Origin: Halomarinibacterium sp041392125
GTDB taxonomy: Bacteria > Bacteroidota > Bacteroidia > Flavobacteriales > Flavobacteriaceae
DNA length: 7,647 nucleotides
Assembly (NCBI GenBank): GCA_041392125.1
Contig: JAWKMR010000001.1
Location: forward strand, 1 to 7,647
Reading direction: 5' to 3'
Part shown: one piece after another, positions 1 to 5,689 of the stretch
How the letters are laid out: each line of letters starts with the position of its first letter
How positions within the stretch are numbered: the first letter of the stretch is position 1
Program-made: the position numbers and the translations under genes
The notes under the pieces: generated by a model
Databases searched by the model: none
Seen by the model: the letters and a program-made list of their open reading frames with translations, nothing else
What the model was told of the DNA's origin: nothing

Positions 1-323
1 AATCTACTAAGCAGTAATTTATTGTCTAGCTTTTGAAGTGAAACAAATCGGGAATATATTTTTTTATACGAAGGGGCTAAAAATTCGCCATTGGTTACTT
101 TTACTAAACGCGTGTCCAAAATAACATACTCGTACCTCTTTTGAGATTCATTTTCTTTTCCAAGATCATACACTCCTATATACCCATAAAGCTTGTCATC
201 CGGTTCAAATATGGGAGTAAAAAAAACCAAACTCCCTTGAGCCAACTGAAATAAATCATTAATCTGTGATACCGCCTTTAATGAAGATAGCAAAACAATA
301 AAACCTAGAATATATTTTTTCAT
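1..323 (-). CDS. Hypothetical secreted protein, N-terminal part (runs off the left edge)
   Basis: Reading the minus strand from the ATG at 323-321, the frame stays open for 107 codons to the window edge, so the C-terminus is missing. The product begins MKKYILGFIVLLSSLKAVSQ: a short basic start, a hydrophobic core and a small-residue end. That is a typical type I signal peptide, with cleavage likely near residue 20. There is no lipobox cysteine, so an exported, non-lipoprotein product is expected. The visible mature part (about residues 21-107) alternates hydrophobic and aromatic residues with charged turns, for example LYGYIGVYD and YEYVILD. This suggests beta strands, as at the beginning of a large beta-rich or propeller-like surface protein. 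I do not recognise the family and assign no function. A Bacteroidota-type promoter lies 27-58 bases upstream. The coding call is well supported by the long open frame and signal peptide; the role is unknown. Confidence 0.72.
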   Translation of the reverse strand, partial: MKKYILGFIVLLSSLKAVSQINDLFQLAQGSLVFFTPIFEPDDKLYGYIGVYDLGKENESQKRYEYVILDTRLVKVTNGEFLAPSYKKIYSRFVSLQKLDNKLLLSR

Positions 324-349
324 AAAATGAAGTGTGCTTGTTGCATTGG

Positions 350-381
350 CAAATATGGTTTTTTTTACAATAGAATTCAAA
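350..381 (-). promoter_or_regulatory. Putative promoter of the secreted-protein gene
   Basis: On the minus strand, TTTG (381-378) is followed after 20 bases by CATATTTG (357-350). The Bacteroidota sigma consensus is TTTG-N19-TAnnTTTG, so the -7 box has one mismatch (C for the first T). Transcription would start near 343, giving a leader of about 20 bases before the ATG at 323. The spacing fits; the single mismatch lowers confidence. Confidence 0.4.
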
Positions 382-417
382 CTCAAATTGAATATTTGTA
401 ACTTTTTAAAAATCTGA

Positions 418-756
418 ATGACTATTAATGAAAGGAATAAATTCTACCTAATGAAATATAAAACTGTAGGAGTTACCCTAGGACATAAATTACTCATCCG
501 CAAAAGAGAGACTGCTTTCGATAAAAAAAGAAGTATTTCAACAGGAATTACAGAGGATTTTTCAGACCACACCGAAATGAAAAGCCACGAGTTTGCTGCT
601 TTTCAAAAGCGCATGTTTCGTCAGCGGAAAAAAGATAGGAAACGGCGTAGGATAATTCTATTTATAACTTTTATCATTACCCTATTACTTATTATCGGGT
701 TTGTAATTTTTTGGAATACTTATGATTTTGACCTTTTGAAATCTTCGGAGTTTTAA
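418..756 (+). CDS. Small basic single-pass membrane protein, hypothetical
   Basis: The frame encodes 112 residues from the ATG at 418, or 101 residues from an in-frame ATG at 451. The second start gives MKYKTVGVTLGHK and has an AAAGGA stretch at 431-436, 14 bases upstream, a long spacing; I cannot decide between them. The N-terminal half is polar and charged. Residues 65-78 are almost all Arg/Lys (RMFRQRKKDRKRRR), followed by one clear membrane helix at about 79-99 (IILFITFIITLLLIIGFVIFW) and a 13-residue tail. By the positive-inside rule the long N-terminal part is cytoplasmic and the short tail periplasmic. I recognise no domain. It is divergent from the secreted-protein gene, and its stop codon overlaps that of the convergent glmU-like gene. 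A near-consensus -7 box (AATATTTG, 391-398) lies upstream without an evident -33 element. A strong helix with a matched basic flank makes a real gene likely. Confidence 0.65.
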   Translation: MTINERNKFYLMKYKTVGVTLGHKLLIRKRETAFDKKRSISTGITEDFSDHTEMKSHEFAAFQKRMFRQRKKDRKRRRIILFITFIITLLLIIGFVIFWNTYDFDLLKSSEF

Positions 757-1928
757 TCCCTTCGCCACTTGGCACTATCCTCAAAAACATGGGTGAGGAT
801 TTTAGCATCTTCCTCTGTAAATTCTATGTGTCGTCGAGACATCACAATTTTTGCAGTTTCAAAGGCTTTATTGGTTTTATACGTGGTCATTCCACCGGCG
901 CCTCCCCAACTAAAACTAGGGATAAAATTACGCGGAAATCCGCTTCCAAAGATATTGGCACTCACCCCTACCACCGTACCGGTATTAAACATCGTGTTTA
1001 TTCCGCATTTGCTATGATCGCCCATCATTAAACCACAAAATTGAAGCCCCGTACGCGCAAAGCTTTCAGTTTCGTAATCCCAAAGGCGTACCGGTTCGTA
1101 GTTATTTTTCAAGTTAGAGGTATTGGTGTCGGCTCCCAAATTACACCACTCGCCTAACACCGAATTTCCTAAAAATCCATCGTGCCCTTTGTTGGAATAC
1201 CCAAACAACACACTATTACTAACCTCTCCTCCTACTTTACAGTGAGGTCCCACCGTAGTTCCGGTGTAAATCTTTGCAGCCATTTTAATAGTAGCACTTT
1301 CACAAAGCGCAAAAGGACCACGAATCATAGCACCTTCCATAATTTCGGCATTTTTACCAATATAAATAGGACCTTCTTTGGCATTTAAGGAACATAACGG
1401 AAGTTCGGCACCTTCTTCAATAAAAATATTCTCGGGATAAAATGCTACCGTTGTTTCCGGAATAGGTTGCGATATTCTTCCTTTGGTAATTAGTTGATAG
1501 TCGCGAGCGATGGCTTCGTGATTTTTACTGAAAATATCCCAGGTATGCTCAATTCGCAATAGGTCATCATAGGAATACTGTATTACTTCATAGGAATCAA
1601 AATCTACTTCTTGGTCTTCTTCTGAAAAAAAGGCAATGGGCTCGTCATTATAAAAAATAGCTTGATTTTCTGAAAGATTTTTAATAATGTTCACCAAATT
1701 TTCTGAAGGAATAAAGCTGGCATTTATTAAAACATTCTTTTCCAGCTCTACTAAGGGCCATTTTTCCGAAAGATAATCTTCTGTAACTGTAGTGGTAGTT
1801 GACCCCAAAAGTAATTCCCACTTTTCGCGAATGGTTAAAATACCCACTCGAATATCGGCCACGGGTCTGGTAAATGTGAATGGCAATAATTGGTTGCGAA
1901 CGCTTCCGTCGAAAAGAATATAATTCAT
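753..1928 (-). CDS. GlmU-like bifunctional sugar nucleotidyltransferase / acyltransferase (alternative Bacteroidota type)
   Basis: The product has 391 residues from the ATG at 1928-1926. It begins MNYILFDGSVRNQLLPFTFT, the usual opening of the Bacteroidota proteins annotated as GlmU-family or putative sugar nucleotidyltransferase. The N-terminal part (about 1-170) is a nucleotidyltransferase-like domain in which FDGSVRNQLLPFT stands where canonical GlmU has a GxGTRM loop. The C-terminal part (about 185-355) is a left-handed beta-helix of hexapeptide repeats (IGKNAEI, IRGPFAL, VGPHCKV). The region GHDGFLGNSVLGEWCNLGAD (248-267) matches the GlmU acetyltransferase active-site block and carries a candidate catalytic His249. 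The expected role, from the family, is making UDP-N-acetylglucosamine from glucosamine 1-phosphate in the cytoplasm, feeding peptidoglycan and glycan synthesis. Substrate choice is not readable here, and a different nucleotide sugar is possible. The frame extends upstream to 2012, but that extension lies inside the rpmE2 terminator and a repeat. No clear promoter is visible. Confidence 0.88.
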   Translation of the reverse strand: MNYILFDGSVRNQLLPFTFTRPVADIRVGILTIREKWELLLGSTTTTVTEDYLSEKWPLVELEKNVLINASFIPSENLVNIIKNLSENQAIFYNDEPIAFFSEEDQEVDFDSYEVIQYSYDDLLRIEHTWDIFSKNHEAIARDYQLITKGRISQPIPETTVAFYPENIFIEEGAELPLCSLNAKEGPIYIGKNAEIMEGAMIRGPFALCESATIKMAAKIYTGTTVGPHCKVGGEVSNSVLFGYSNKGHDGFLGNSVLGEWCNLGADTNTSNLKNNYEPVRLWDYETESFARTGLQFCGLMMGDHSKCGINTMFNTGTVVGVSANIFGSGFPRNFIPSFSWGGAGGMTTYKTNKAFETAKIVMSRRHIEFTEEDAKILTHVFEDSAKWRRD

Positions 1929-1929
1929 T

Positions 1930-1957
1930 AACAGGGTAAAGGTTAAAGGGTAAAGGT
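1930..1957 (-). repeat. Degenerate heptamer tandem repeat before the glmU-like start
   Basis: On the minus strand, four consecutive 7-base units lie directly before the start codon: ACCTTTA (1957-1951), CCCTTTA (1950-1944), ACCTTTA (1943-1937) and a decayed CCCTGTT (1936-1930). Units 1 and 3 are identical. Viewed as 14-mers, the plus strand has two copies of GGGTAAAGGT (1934-1943 and 1948-1957). The array fills the space where the ribosome would load for the gene starting at 1928. Confidence 0.8.
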
Positions 1958-1977
1958 AACTGAAATTTAGCAAGGGG

Positions 1978-2015
1978 CAAAAACAAAAATGCCTCCGATT
2001 TCTCGAAGGCATTTT
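1978..2015 (-). terminator. Intrinsic terminator of rpmE2
   Basis: On the minus strand a 13-bp stem pairs 2015-2003 with 1998-1986, with a single T-G wobble and a GAAA tetraloop (2002-1999). It is followed by TTTTTGTTTTTG (overlapping the lower stem). It begins 19 bases after the rpmE2 stop codon. On the plus strand it is followed only by TTTTATATA, so its main direction is minus, separating rpmE2 from the glmU-like gene. Confidence 0.9.
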
Positions 2016-2033
2016 ATATATGTAGAAGGTTTG

Positions 2034-2285
2034 TTATTTACTGAATTTAGAATACTTATTCTTAAATTTATCAATACGTCCGGCAGTATCTACTAACTTA
2101 TGCTTACCGGTGTAAAAAGGATGCGAGGTTCTTGAAATCTCCAATTTTACTAATGGGTACTCAACCCCATCAACTTCAATAGTTTCTTTAGTATCTGCTG
2201 TAGATTTAGTTAAAAACACATCTTCATTAGACATATCTTTAAACGCTACTAATCTGTAATTTTCTGGGTGAATTCCTTTTCTCAT
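2034..2285 (-). CDS. rpmE2: 50S ribosomal protein L31 type B
   Basis: The product has 83 residues and is a structural protein of the large ribosomal subunit, located at the subunit interface. The start MRKGIHPENYRLVAFKDMSN and the later block SHPFYTGKHKLVDTAGRIDKF are hallmarks of L31 type B. There are no cysteines, so it is the zinc-free paralogue lacking the CxxC pairs of type A. The length is normal for type B. I chose the ATG at 2285-2283; a GTG directly before it (2288-2286) would add one residue, but family members start at the Met before Arg/Lys-Lys-Gly. It has a near-perfect promoter upstream and a strong terminator downstream, so it is probably transcribed mainly alone. In many bacteria type B L31 is induced by zinc starvation through Zur. 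I identified no Zur site here, and in this phylum the type B form may be the only L31. Confidence 0.97.
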   Translation of the reverse strand: MRKGIHPENYRLVAFKDMSNEDVFLTKSTADTKETIEVDGVEYPLVKLEISRTSHPFYTGKHKLVDTAGRIDKFKNKYSKFSK

Positions 2286-2323
2286 CACTAATTGTATTTA
2301 ATCCTCTCTAATTTTTGAGAGTG

Positions 2324-2353
2324 CAAATTTAATCATTAATTAGAAATTCGCAA
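2324..2353 (-). promoter_or_regulatory. rpmE2 promoter
   Basis: On the minus strand, TTG (2353-2351) and TAAATTTG (2331-2324) are separated by exactly 19 bases. This matches the Bacteroidota vegetative consensus, and CAC follows the -7 box. Transcription should start near 2317, giving a leader of about 32 bases. A 5-bp dyad, CTCTC (2304-2308) and GAGAG (2317-2321), spans the predicted start. Confidence 0.82.
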
Positions 2354-2398
2354 TAATTTACATCATTTTTTATAGAAAATTATAATGTAACAATTTAG

Positions 2399-2423
2399 TA
2401 CATTTGTTTACCAACAGGCAAAC
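2399..2423 (+). promoter_or_regulatory. Putative -7 box and dyad before the DUF4199 gene
   Basis: TACATTTG (2399-2406) is a full match to the Bacteroidota -7 box TAnnTTTG and sits 33 bases before the ATG at 2440. I see no TTG or TTTG at the expected -33 position. Directly overlapping its last base is an inverted repeat, GTTTACC (2406-2412) AACA GGCAAAC (2417-2423), with one mismatch in 7 bp. It spans the predicted transcription start and could be an operator or a 5' hairpin. Confidence 0.5.
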
Positions 2424-2439
2424 TAAAAACTAAAAAACT

Positions 2440-2976
2440 ATGGACACTCAAAAAGCTTCATTAAAAAAAATTGCGCTTAATTATGGTTTATTATTAGGCC
2501 TAGCCTCTATTGCATTATCGGTTGTTACTTATGTCATGGGGGTACACTTAGAAAGACCTTGGTGGGCTTCAGTACTAGGTATTCTAATTATGGTAGTCCT
2601 TATTGTTTATGGGCTTAAAGCATTTAAAAAAGATAGTGGTGGCTTTCTATCTTTAGGAGAAGCAATCAAAGTCGGTCTTGCTATTTCAGTAATTGCAGGT
2701 ATTATTGGTGCCATTTATAACTATGTATTTGTAACTGTTATTGAACCCGATTTTGTGGCTCAAATGATGGAAGTTACCAGAGAACAGATGATAGAACAAA
2801 ATCCTAATATGACGGAAGAGCAAATGAAAATGGGGTTAAGTATGGCTGAAAAGTTTATGAGCCCGGGAATCATGGCAGCTATGGCTATTATTTTTACTTT
2901 ATTCTTAGGGTTTATCATTTCGCTTATCTCAGGATTAATCATGAAGCAAAATCGCCCGGAAAGCTACCAGAATTAA
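2440..2976 (+). CDS. DUF4199 family membrane protein
   Basis: The product has 178 residues and four predicted membrane helices at about 13-34, 41-61, 76-99 and 143-168. The order of helices, the block GGFLSLGEAIKVGLAISVI (67-85) and the EQNPNMTEEQ loop are typical of DUF4199, a family largely restricted to Bacteroidota with no known activity. Between helices 3 and 4 lies a charged, methionine-rich stretch (about 105-142, with eight Met between 109 and 140), probably an amphipathic helix. The preceding FV-TVIEPDF segment places it next to the membrane surface. The gene starts after a -7 promoter box, and the glycosyltransferase gene begins 6 bases after its stop, so the two are almost certainly co-transcribed. 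This suggests, without proving, a role linked to envelope glycosylation. The start at 2440 has an A-rich upstream region and no alternative nearby Met. Confidence 0.92.
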   Translation: MDTQKASLKKIALNYGLLLGLASIALSVVTYVMGVHLERPWWASVLGILIMVVLIVYGLKAFKKDSGGFLSLGEAIKVGLAISVIAGIIGAIYNYVFVTVIEPDFVAQMMEVTREQMIEQNPNMTEEQMKMGLSMAEKFMSPGIMAAMAIIFTLFLGFIISLISGLIMKQNRPESYQN

Positions 2977-2982
2977 TACTAA

Positions 2983-3936
2983 ATGAATTTATCCATCGTC
3001 ATTCCGCTTCTTAACGAAGCCGAATCACTTACCGAATTACACCATTGGATTGCAACCGTGATGCAATCCCATGGTTTTTCGTATGAAATTCTTTTTATAG
3101 ACGATGGCAGCACAGATAATTCTTGGGAAGTTATTCAATCTCTTCAACAAAATGATAACAACGTTAAAGGAATTCGGTTTTTAAAGAACTTCGGAAAATC
3201 ACAAGCCTTACACGCCGGTTTTGTTAAAGCGCAAGGTGAGGTAGTGATCACGATGGATGCCGATTTACAGGATAACCCGGAAGAAATTCCGCAGCTATAC
3301 AAAATGATTGTTGAAGAAGGATTCGATTTAGTTTCAGGGTGGAAAAAGAAACGCTACGACCCCGTTTTGGGGAAAAATTTACCTTCAAAACTCTTCAATT
3401 TTGCCGCCCGGAAAACTTCAGGAGTAAAACTACACGACTTTAATTGCGGCTTAAAAGCCTACAAAAAAGAGGTGATAAAAACCATTGAAGTTACCGGTGA
3501 AATGCACCGCTATGTTCCTGTCTTGGCAAAAAATGCAGGTTTTTCCCGTATTTCTGAAAAAATTGTGCAACACCAAGCACGCAAATACGGAAAAACTAAA
3601 TTTGGTATGGAACGATTTATTAGAGGTTTTTTGGATTTGATTACCATTTGGTTTTTATCCAAATTTGGCAAGAGACCCATGCATTTTTTTGGCGCCTGGG
3701 GAGCCATTATGCTCATAATCGGTTTCTGTTTTGCCCTTTATCTGGGAATCGATAAACTTTTTATCAATACCACCGGAAGATTACTTACCGAAAGGCCTCA
3801 ATTTTACCTTTCACTTACCGCTATGATTTTGGGAAGTCAATTTTTTGTTGCTGGTTTTTTAGGCGAATTAATCCTCAGAAATAAAAAAGGAGCCACTCAC
3901 TACCATATTAAAGAAGTGCTAAACTTAAAAGAATAA
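2983..3936 (+). CDS. Family 2 glycosyltransferase, polyprenyl-phosphate sugar transferase type
   Basis: The product has 317 residues. The GT-A domain spans about 1-225: the start MNLSIVIPLLNEAESL, the nucleotide-binding DDGSTD (40-45), the metal-binding DADLQD (92-97), CGLKAY (155-160) and the acceptor-side motif HQARKYGKTKF (197-207), the equivalent of HxxRxxGxSKY in dolichyl- or undecaprenyl-phosphate sugar synthases. Two membrane helices follow at about 233-255 and 275-297, which matches bacterial DPM1-like / GtrB-like enzymes. The expected reaction is transfer of a hexose (glucose or mannose class) from a nucleotide sugar to undecaprenyl phosphate on the cytoplasmic face of the inner membrane, supplying a donor for later glycosylation. 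The exact sugar cannot be read from sequence. It lies 6 bases after the DUF4199 gene in one transcript. All catalytic motifs are intact and the length is normal. Confidence 0.93.
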   Translation: MNLSIVIPLLNEAESLTELHHWIATVMQSHGFSYEILFIDDGSTDNSWEVIQSLQQNDNNVKGIRFLKNFGKSQALHAGFVKAQGEVVITMDADLQDNPEEIPQLYKMIVEEGFDLVSGWKKKRYDPVLGKNLPSKLFNFAARKTSGVKLHDFNCGLKAYKKEVIKTIEVTGEMHRYVPVLAKNAGFSRISEKIVQHQARKYGKTKFGMERFIRGFLDLITIWFLSKFGKRPMHFFGAWGAIMLIIGFCFALYLGIDKLFINTTGRLLTERPQFYLSLTAMILGSQFFVAGFLGELILRNKKGATHYHIKEVLNLKE

Positions 3937-3949
3937 CCGTATTTATAGT

Positions 3950-3957
3950 TATTTTTG
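3950..3957 (+). promoter_or_regulatory. Putative -7 box of the phosphohexomutase gene
   Basis: In the 49-base gap between the glycosyltransferase stop and the mutase start, TATTTTTG fully matches TAnnTTTG and is followed by CAC, as at the rpmE2 promoter. The predicted start near 3964 leaves a leader of about 22 bases. No clear TTG lies at -33 (only TTAAAAG), so this may be an internal promoter of modest strength. Confidence 0.5.
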
Positions 3958-3985
3958 CACATTCTTATCTTGAATTTTTCAGCAA

Positions 3986-5689
3986 ATGAGATATATAGAT
4001 CCTGTAATTTTAGAAAAAGCCAATATGTGGCTTACCTCTACTTTTGATGCAGAAACCCAGCATACTATTAAAGAATTGATTGCTTACGATACCGAAACTC
4101 TGGAGGATAGCTTTTATAAAAATCTTGAGTTTGGTACGGGTGGAATGCGAGGTATTATGGGCGTGGGAGATAACAGGATTAATAAATATACGCTGGGGAA
4201 AAACACACAGGGGCTTTCTAATTATTTGAAAAAAAGTTTTCCTTCAGAAAAGATAAAAGTAGCCATAGCCTACGATTGTAGACACAACAGCAAAGATTTG
4301 GCAAAAGTAGTCGCAGATGTTTTTTCAGCAAATGGTATTGAGGTCTATTTATTTACAGACTTGCGTCCAACTCCGGAACTTTCCTTTGCAGTACGTCACT
4401 TACATTGTCACTGTGGTATCGTGTTAACAGCATCACACAATCCACCGGAATATAACGGTTATAAGGTATATTGGCAGGATGGCGGCCAGTTAGTTCCACC
4501 TCAGGATGGCGAGATTATTACTGAAATAAACCGTTTAGAATACGCTGATATTACATTTATTTCAGATGAAAAATTAATTCATCTTATTAATAAAGAAGTG
4601 GATGTTCCTTTTGCAGAGGCTTCAGTAAAAAATGGGAGTTTCAATACTTCAAAAGAGGCAAAAGAAAATCTAAAGATAGTATTCACTTCGCTTCACGGAA
4701 CTTCTATTACCATGATTCCAAAGGTACTTGAAAATGCAGGCTACCCTTATGTTTCCGTAGTGAAAGAACAAGCTTCGCCGGATGGTAATTTTCCAACTGT
4801 AAAATCTCCTAATCCCGAAGAACCCGAAGCCCTCGAAATGGCTTTGCTGCAAGCAGAAGCGGAACAAGCCGATATTGTTATTGGAACGGATCCTGATTGT
4901 GACCGCTTAGGAATAGCAGTAAGAAATGAAAAAGGAGAAATGACTCTTTTGAATGGTAATCAGGCCATGATTGTTAAAACACACTTTTTGTTGGAACAAT
5001 GGAAAAAAGCAGGAAAATTAAATGAAAAACAATTTGTGGGCAGCACCATTGTTTCCACTCCTATGATTCAAAAAATAGTGGAAGCCTATGGAGTTACCTA
5101 TATGGAAGGACTTACCGGTTTTAAATGGATTGCCAAAATGATTAAAGACCACCCTGACTTACAATTAATTGGTGGCGGAGAAGAAAGTTTTGGATATATG
5201 GTAGGTGATTTTGTTCGCGATAAAGATGCGGTCACCGCTACCCTACTTATTTGTGAAATGGCAGCCCAAATGAAGGAAAAAGGAAGTAGCGTTTATGAGT
5301 ATCTTCAAACCATTTACAAAGAATTTGGGTACTATCAGGAAAAGCTAATTTCCATGGTGAAAAAAGGAAAAAGTGGGGCTGAAGAAATTCAGGAGATATT
5401 AAAAACATATCGTAACAATCCGCCAACAAGCATTGCAAATAGTAAGGTTACTATTATTGAAGACTACAAAGCTAGTATTTCAAAAGATATGTTGAAAAAC
5501 ACAACTACTAGTATTGAAATTCCAAAATCGAATGTACTTATTTTTTACACCGAAGACGGAAGTAAAATTGCGGTTAGACCCAGTGGCACAGAACCTAAAA
5601 TAAAGTTTTACATTAGTGTAAACGGAAAAGCAGAATTTGGTCTTCAGGAAAAAATGGATGCTATTATAAAAGACTTGAATATTTATTAA
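3986..5689 (+). CDS. Phosphohexomutase (phosphoglucomutase/phosphomannomutase, alpha-D-phosphohexomutase superfamily)
   Basis: The product has 567 residues, normal for the long bacterial type (B. subtilis PgcA-like). It interconverts hexose 1-phosphate and 6-phosphate through a phosphoserine enzyme in the cytoplasm, supplying sugar 1-phosphates for nucleotide sugars or glycogen. All four superfamily sites are intact: the catalytic loop TASHNPP (148-154) with phospho-accepting Ser150, the Mg-binding loop DPDCDR (302-307), the sugar-specificity loop GGGEESFGY (396-404) and the phosphate-binding loop RPSGTEPK (531-538). The N-terminal LEFGTGGMRGIMG (48-59) is characteristic. Whether glucose or mannose phosphate is preferred cannot be decided from GEES, which both activities share. 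The gene has its own putative promoter, and its stop overlaps the ABC gene's start by one base (TAATG), suggesting translational coupling. A deoxyribose- or ribose-phosphate mutase activity, known in long members of this group, is a less likely alternative. Confidence 0.94.
   Translation: MRYIDPVILEKANMWLTSTFDAETQHTIKELIAYDTETLEDSFYKNLEFGTGGMRGIMGVGDNRINKYTLGKNTQGLSNYLKKSFPSEKIKVAIAYDCRHNSKDLAKVVADVFSANGIEVYLFTDLRPTPELSFAVRHLHCHCGIVLTASHNPPEYNGYKVYWQDGGQLVPPQDGEIITEINRLEYADITFISDEKLIHLINKEVDVPFAEASVKNGSFNTSKEAKENLKIVFTSLHGTSITMIPKVLENAGYPYVSVVKEQASPDGNFPTVKSPNPEEPEALEMALLQAEAEQADIVIGTDPDCDRLGIAVRNEKGEMTLLNGNQAMIVKTHFLLEQWKKAGKLNEKQFVGSTIVSTPMIQKIVEAYGVTYMEGLTGFKWIAKMIKDHPDLQLIGGGEESFGYMVGDFVRDKDAVTATLLICEMAAQMKEKGSSVYEYLQTIYKEFGYYQEKLISMVKKGKSGAEEIQEILKTYRNNPPTSIANSKVTIIEDYKASISKDMLKNTTTSIEIPKSNVLIFYTEDGSKIAVRPSGTEPKIKFYISVNGKAEFGLQEKMDAIIKDLNIY

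Noticed and set aside
769..1388. Open frames on the plus strand opposite the glmU-like gene
   Set aside because: They lack domains and plausible starts and lie fully antisense to a well-conserved gene.
1934..1957. Telomere-like or CRISPR-like repeat
   Set aside because: The TAAAGGG/TAAAGGT units are contiguous, only four, and lack spacers; this is a small tandem repeat only.
1929..2012. Upstream extension of the glmU-like frame (28 extra residues)
   Set aside because: It would start inside the right arm of the rpmE2 terminator and run through the heptamer repeat. Family proteins begin at MNYILFDG, so the ATG at 1928 is preferred.
2286..2288. GTG start one codon before the rpmE2 ATG
   Set aside because: L31 type B proteins start at the Met before (R/K)KGIHP; the GTG adds only one residue.
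2289..2439. Riboswitch or RNA gene in the divergent region
   Set aside because: The predicted leaders are only about 27-32 bases, too short for a known riboswitch; only promoter boxes and short dyads are visible.
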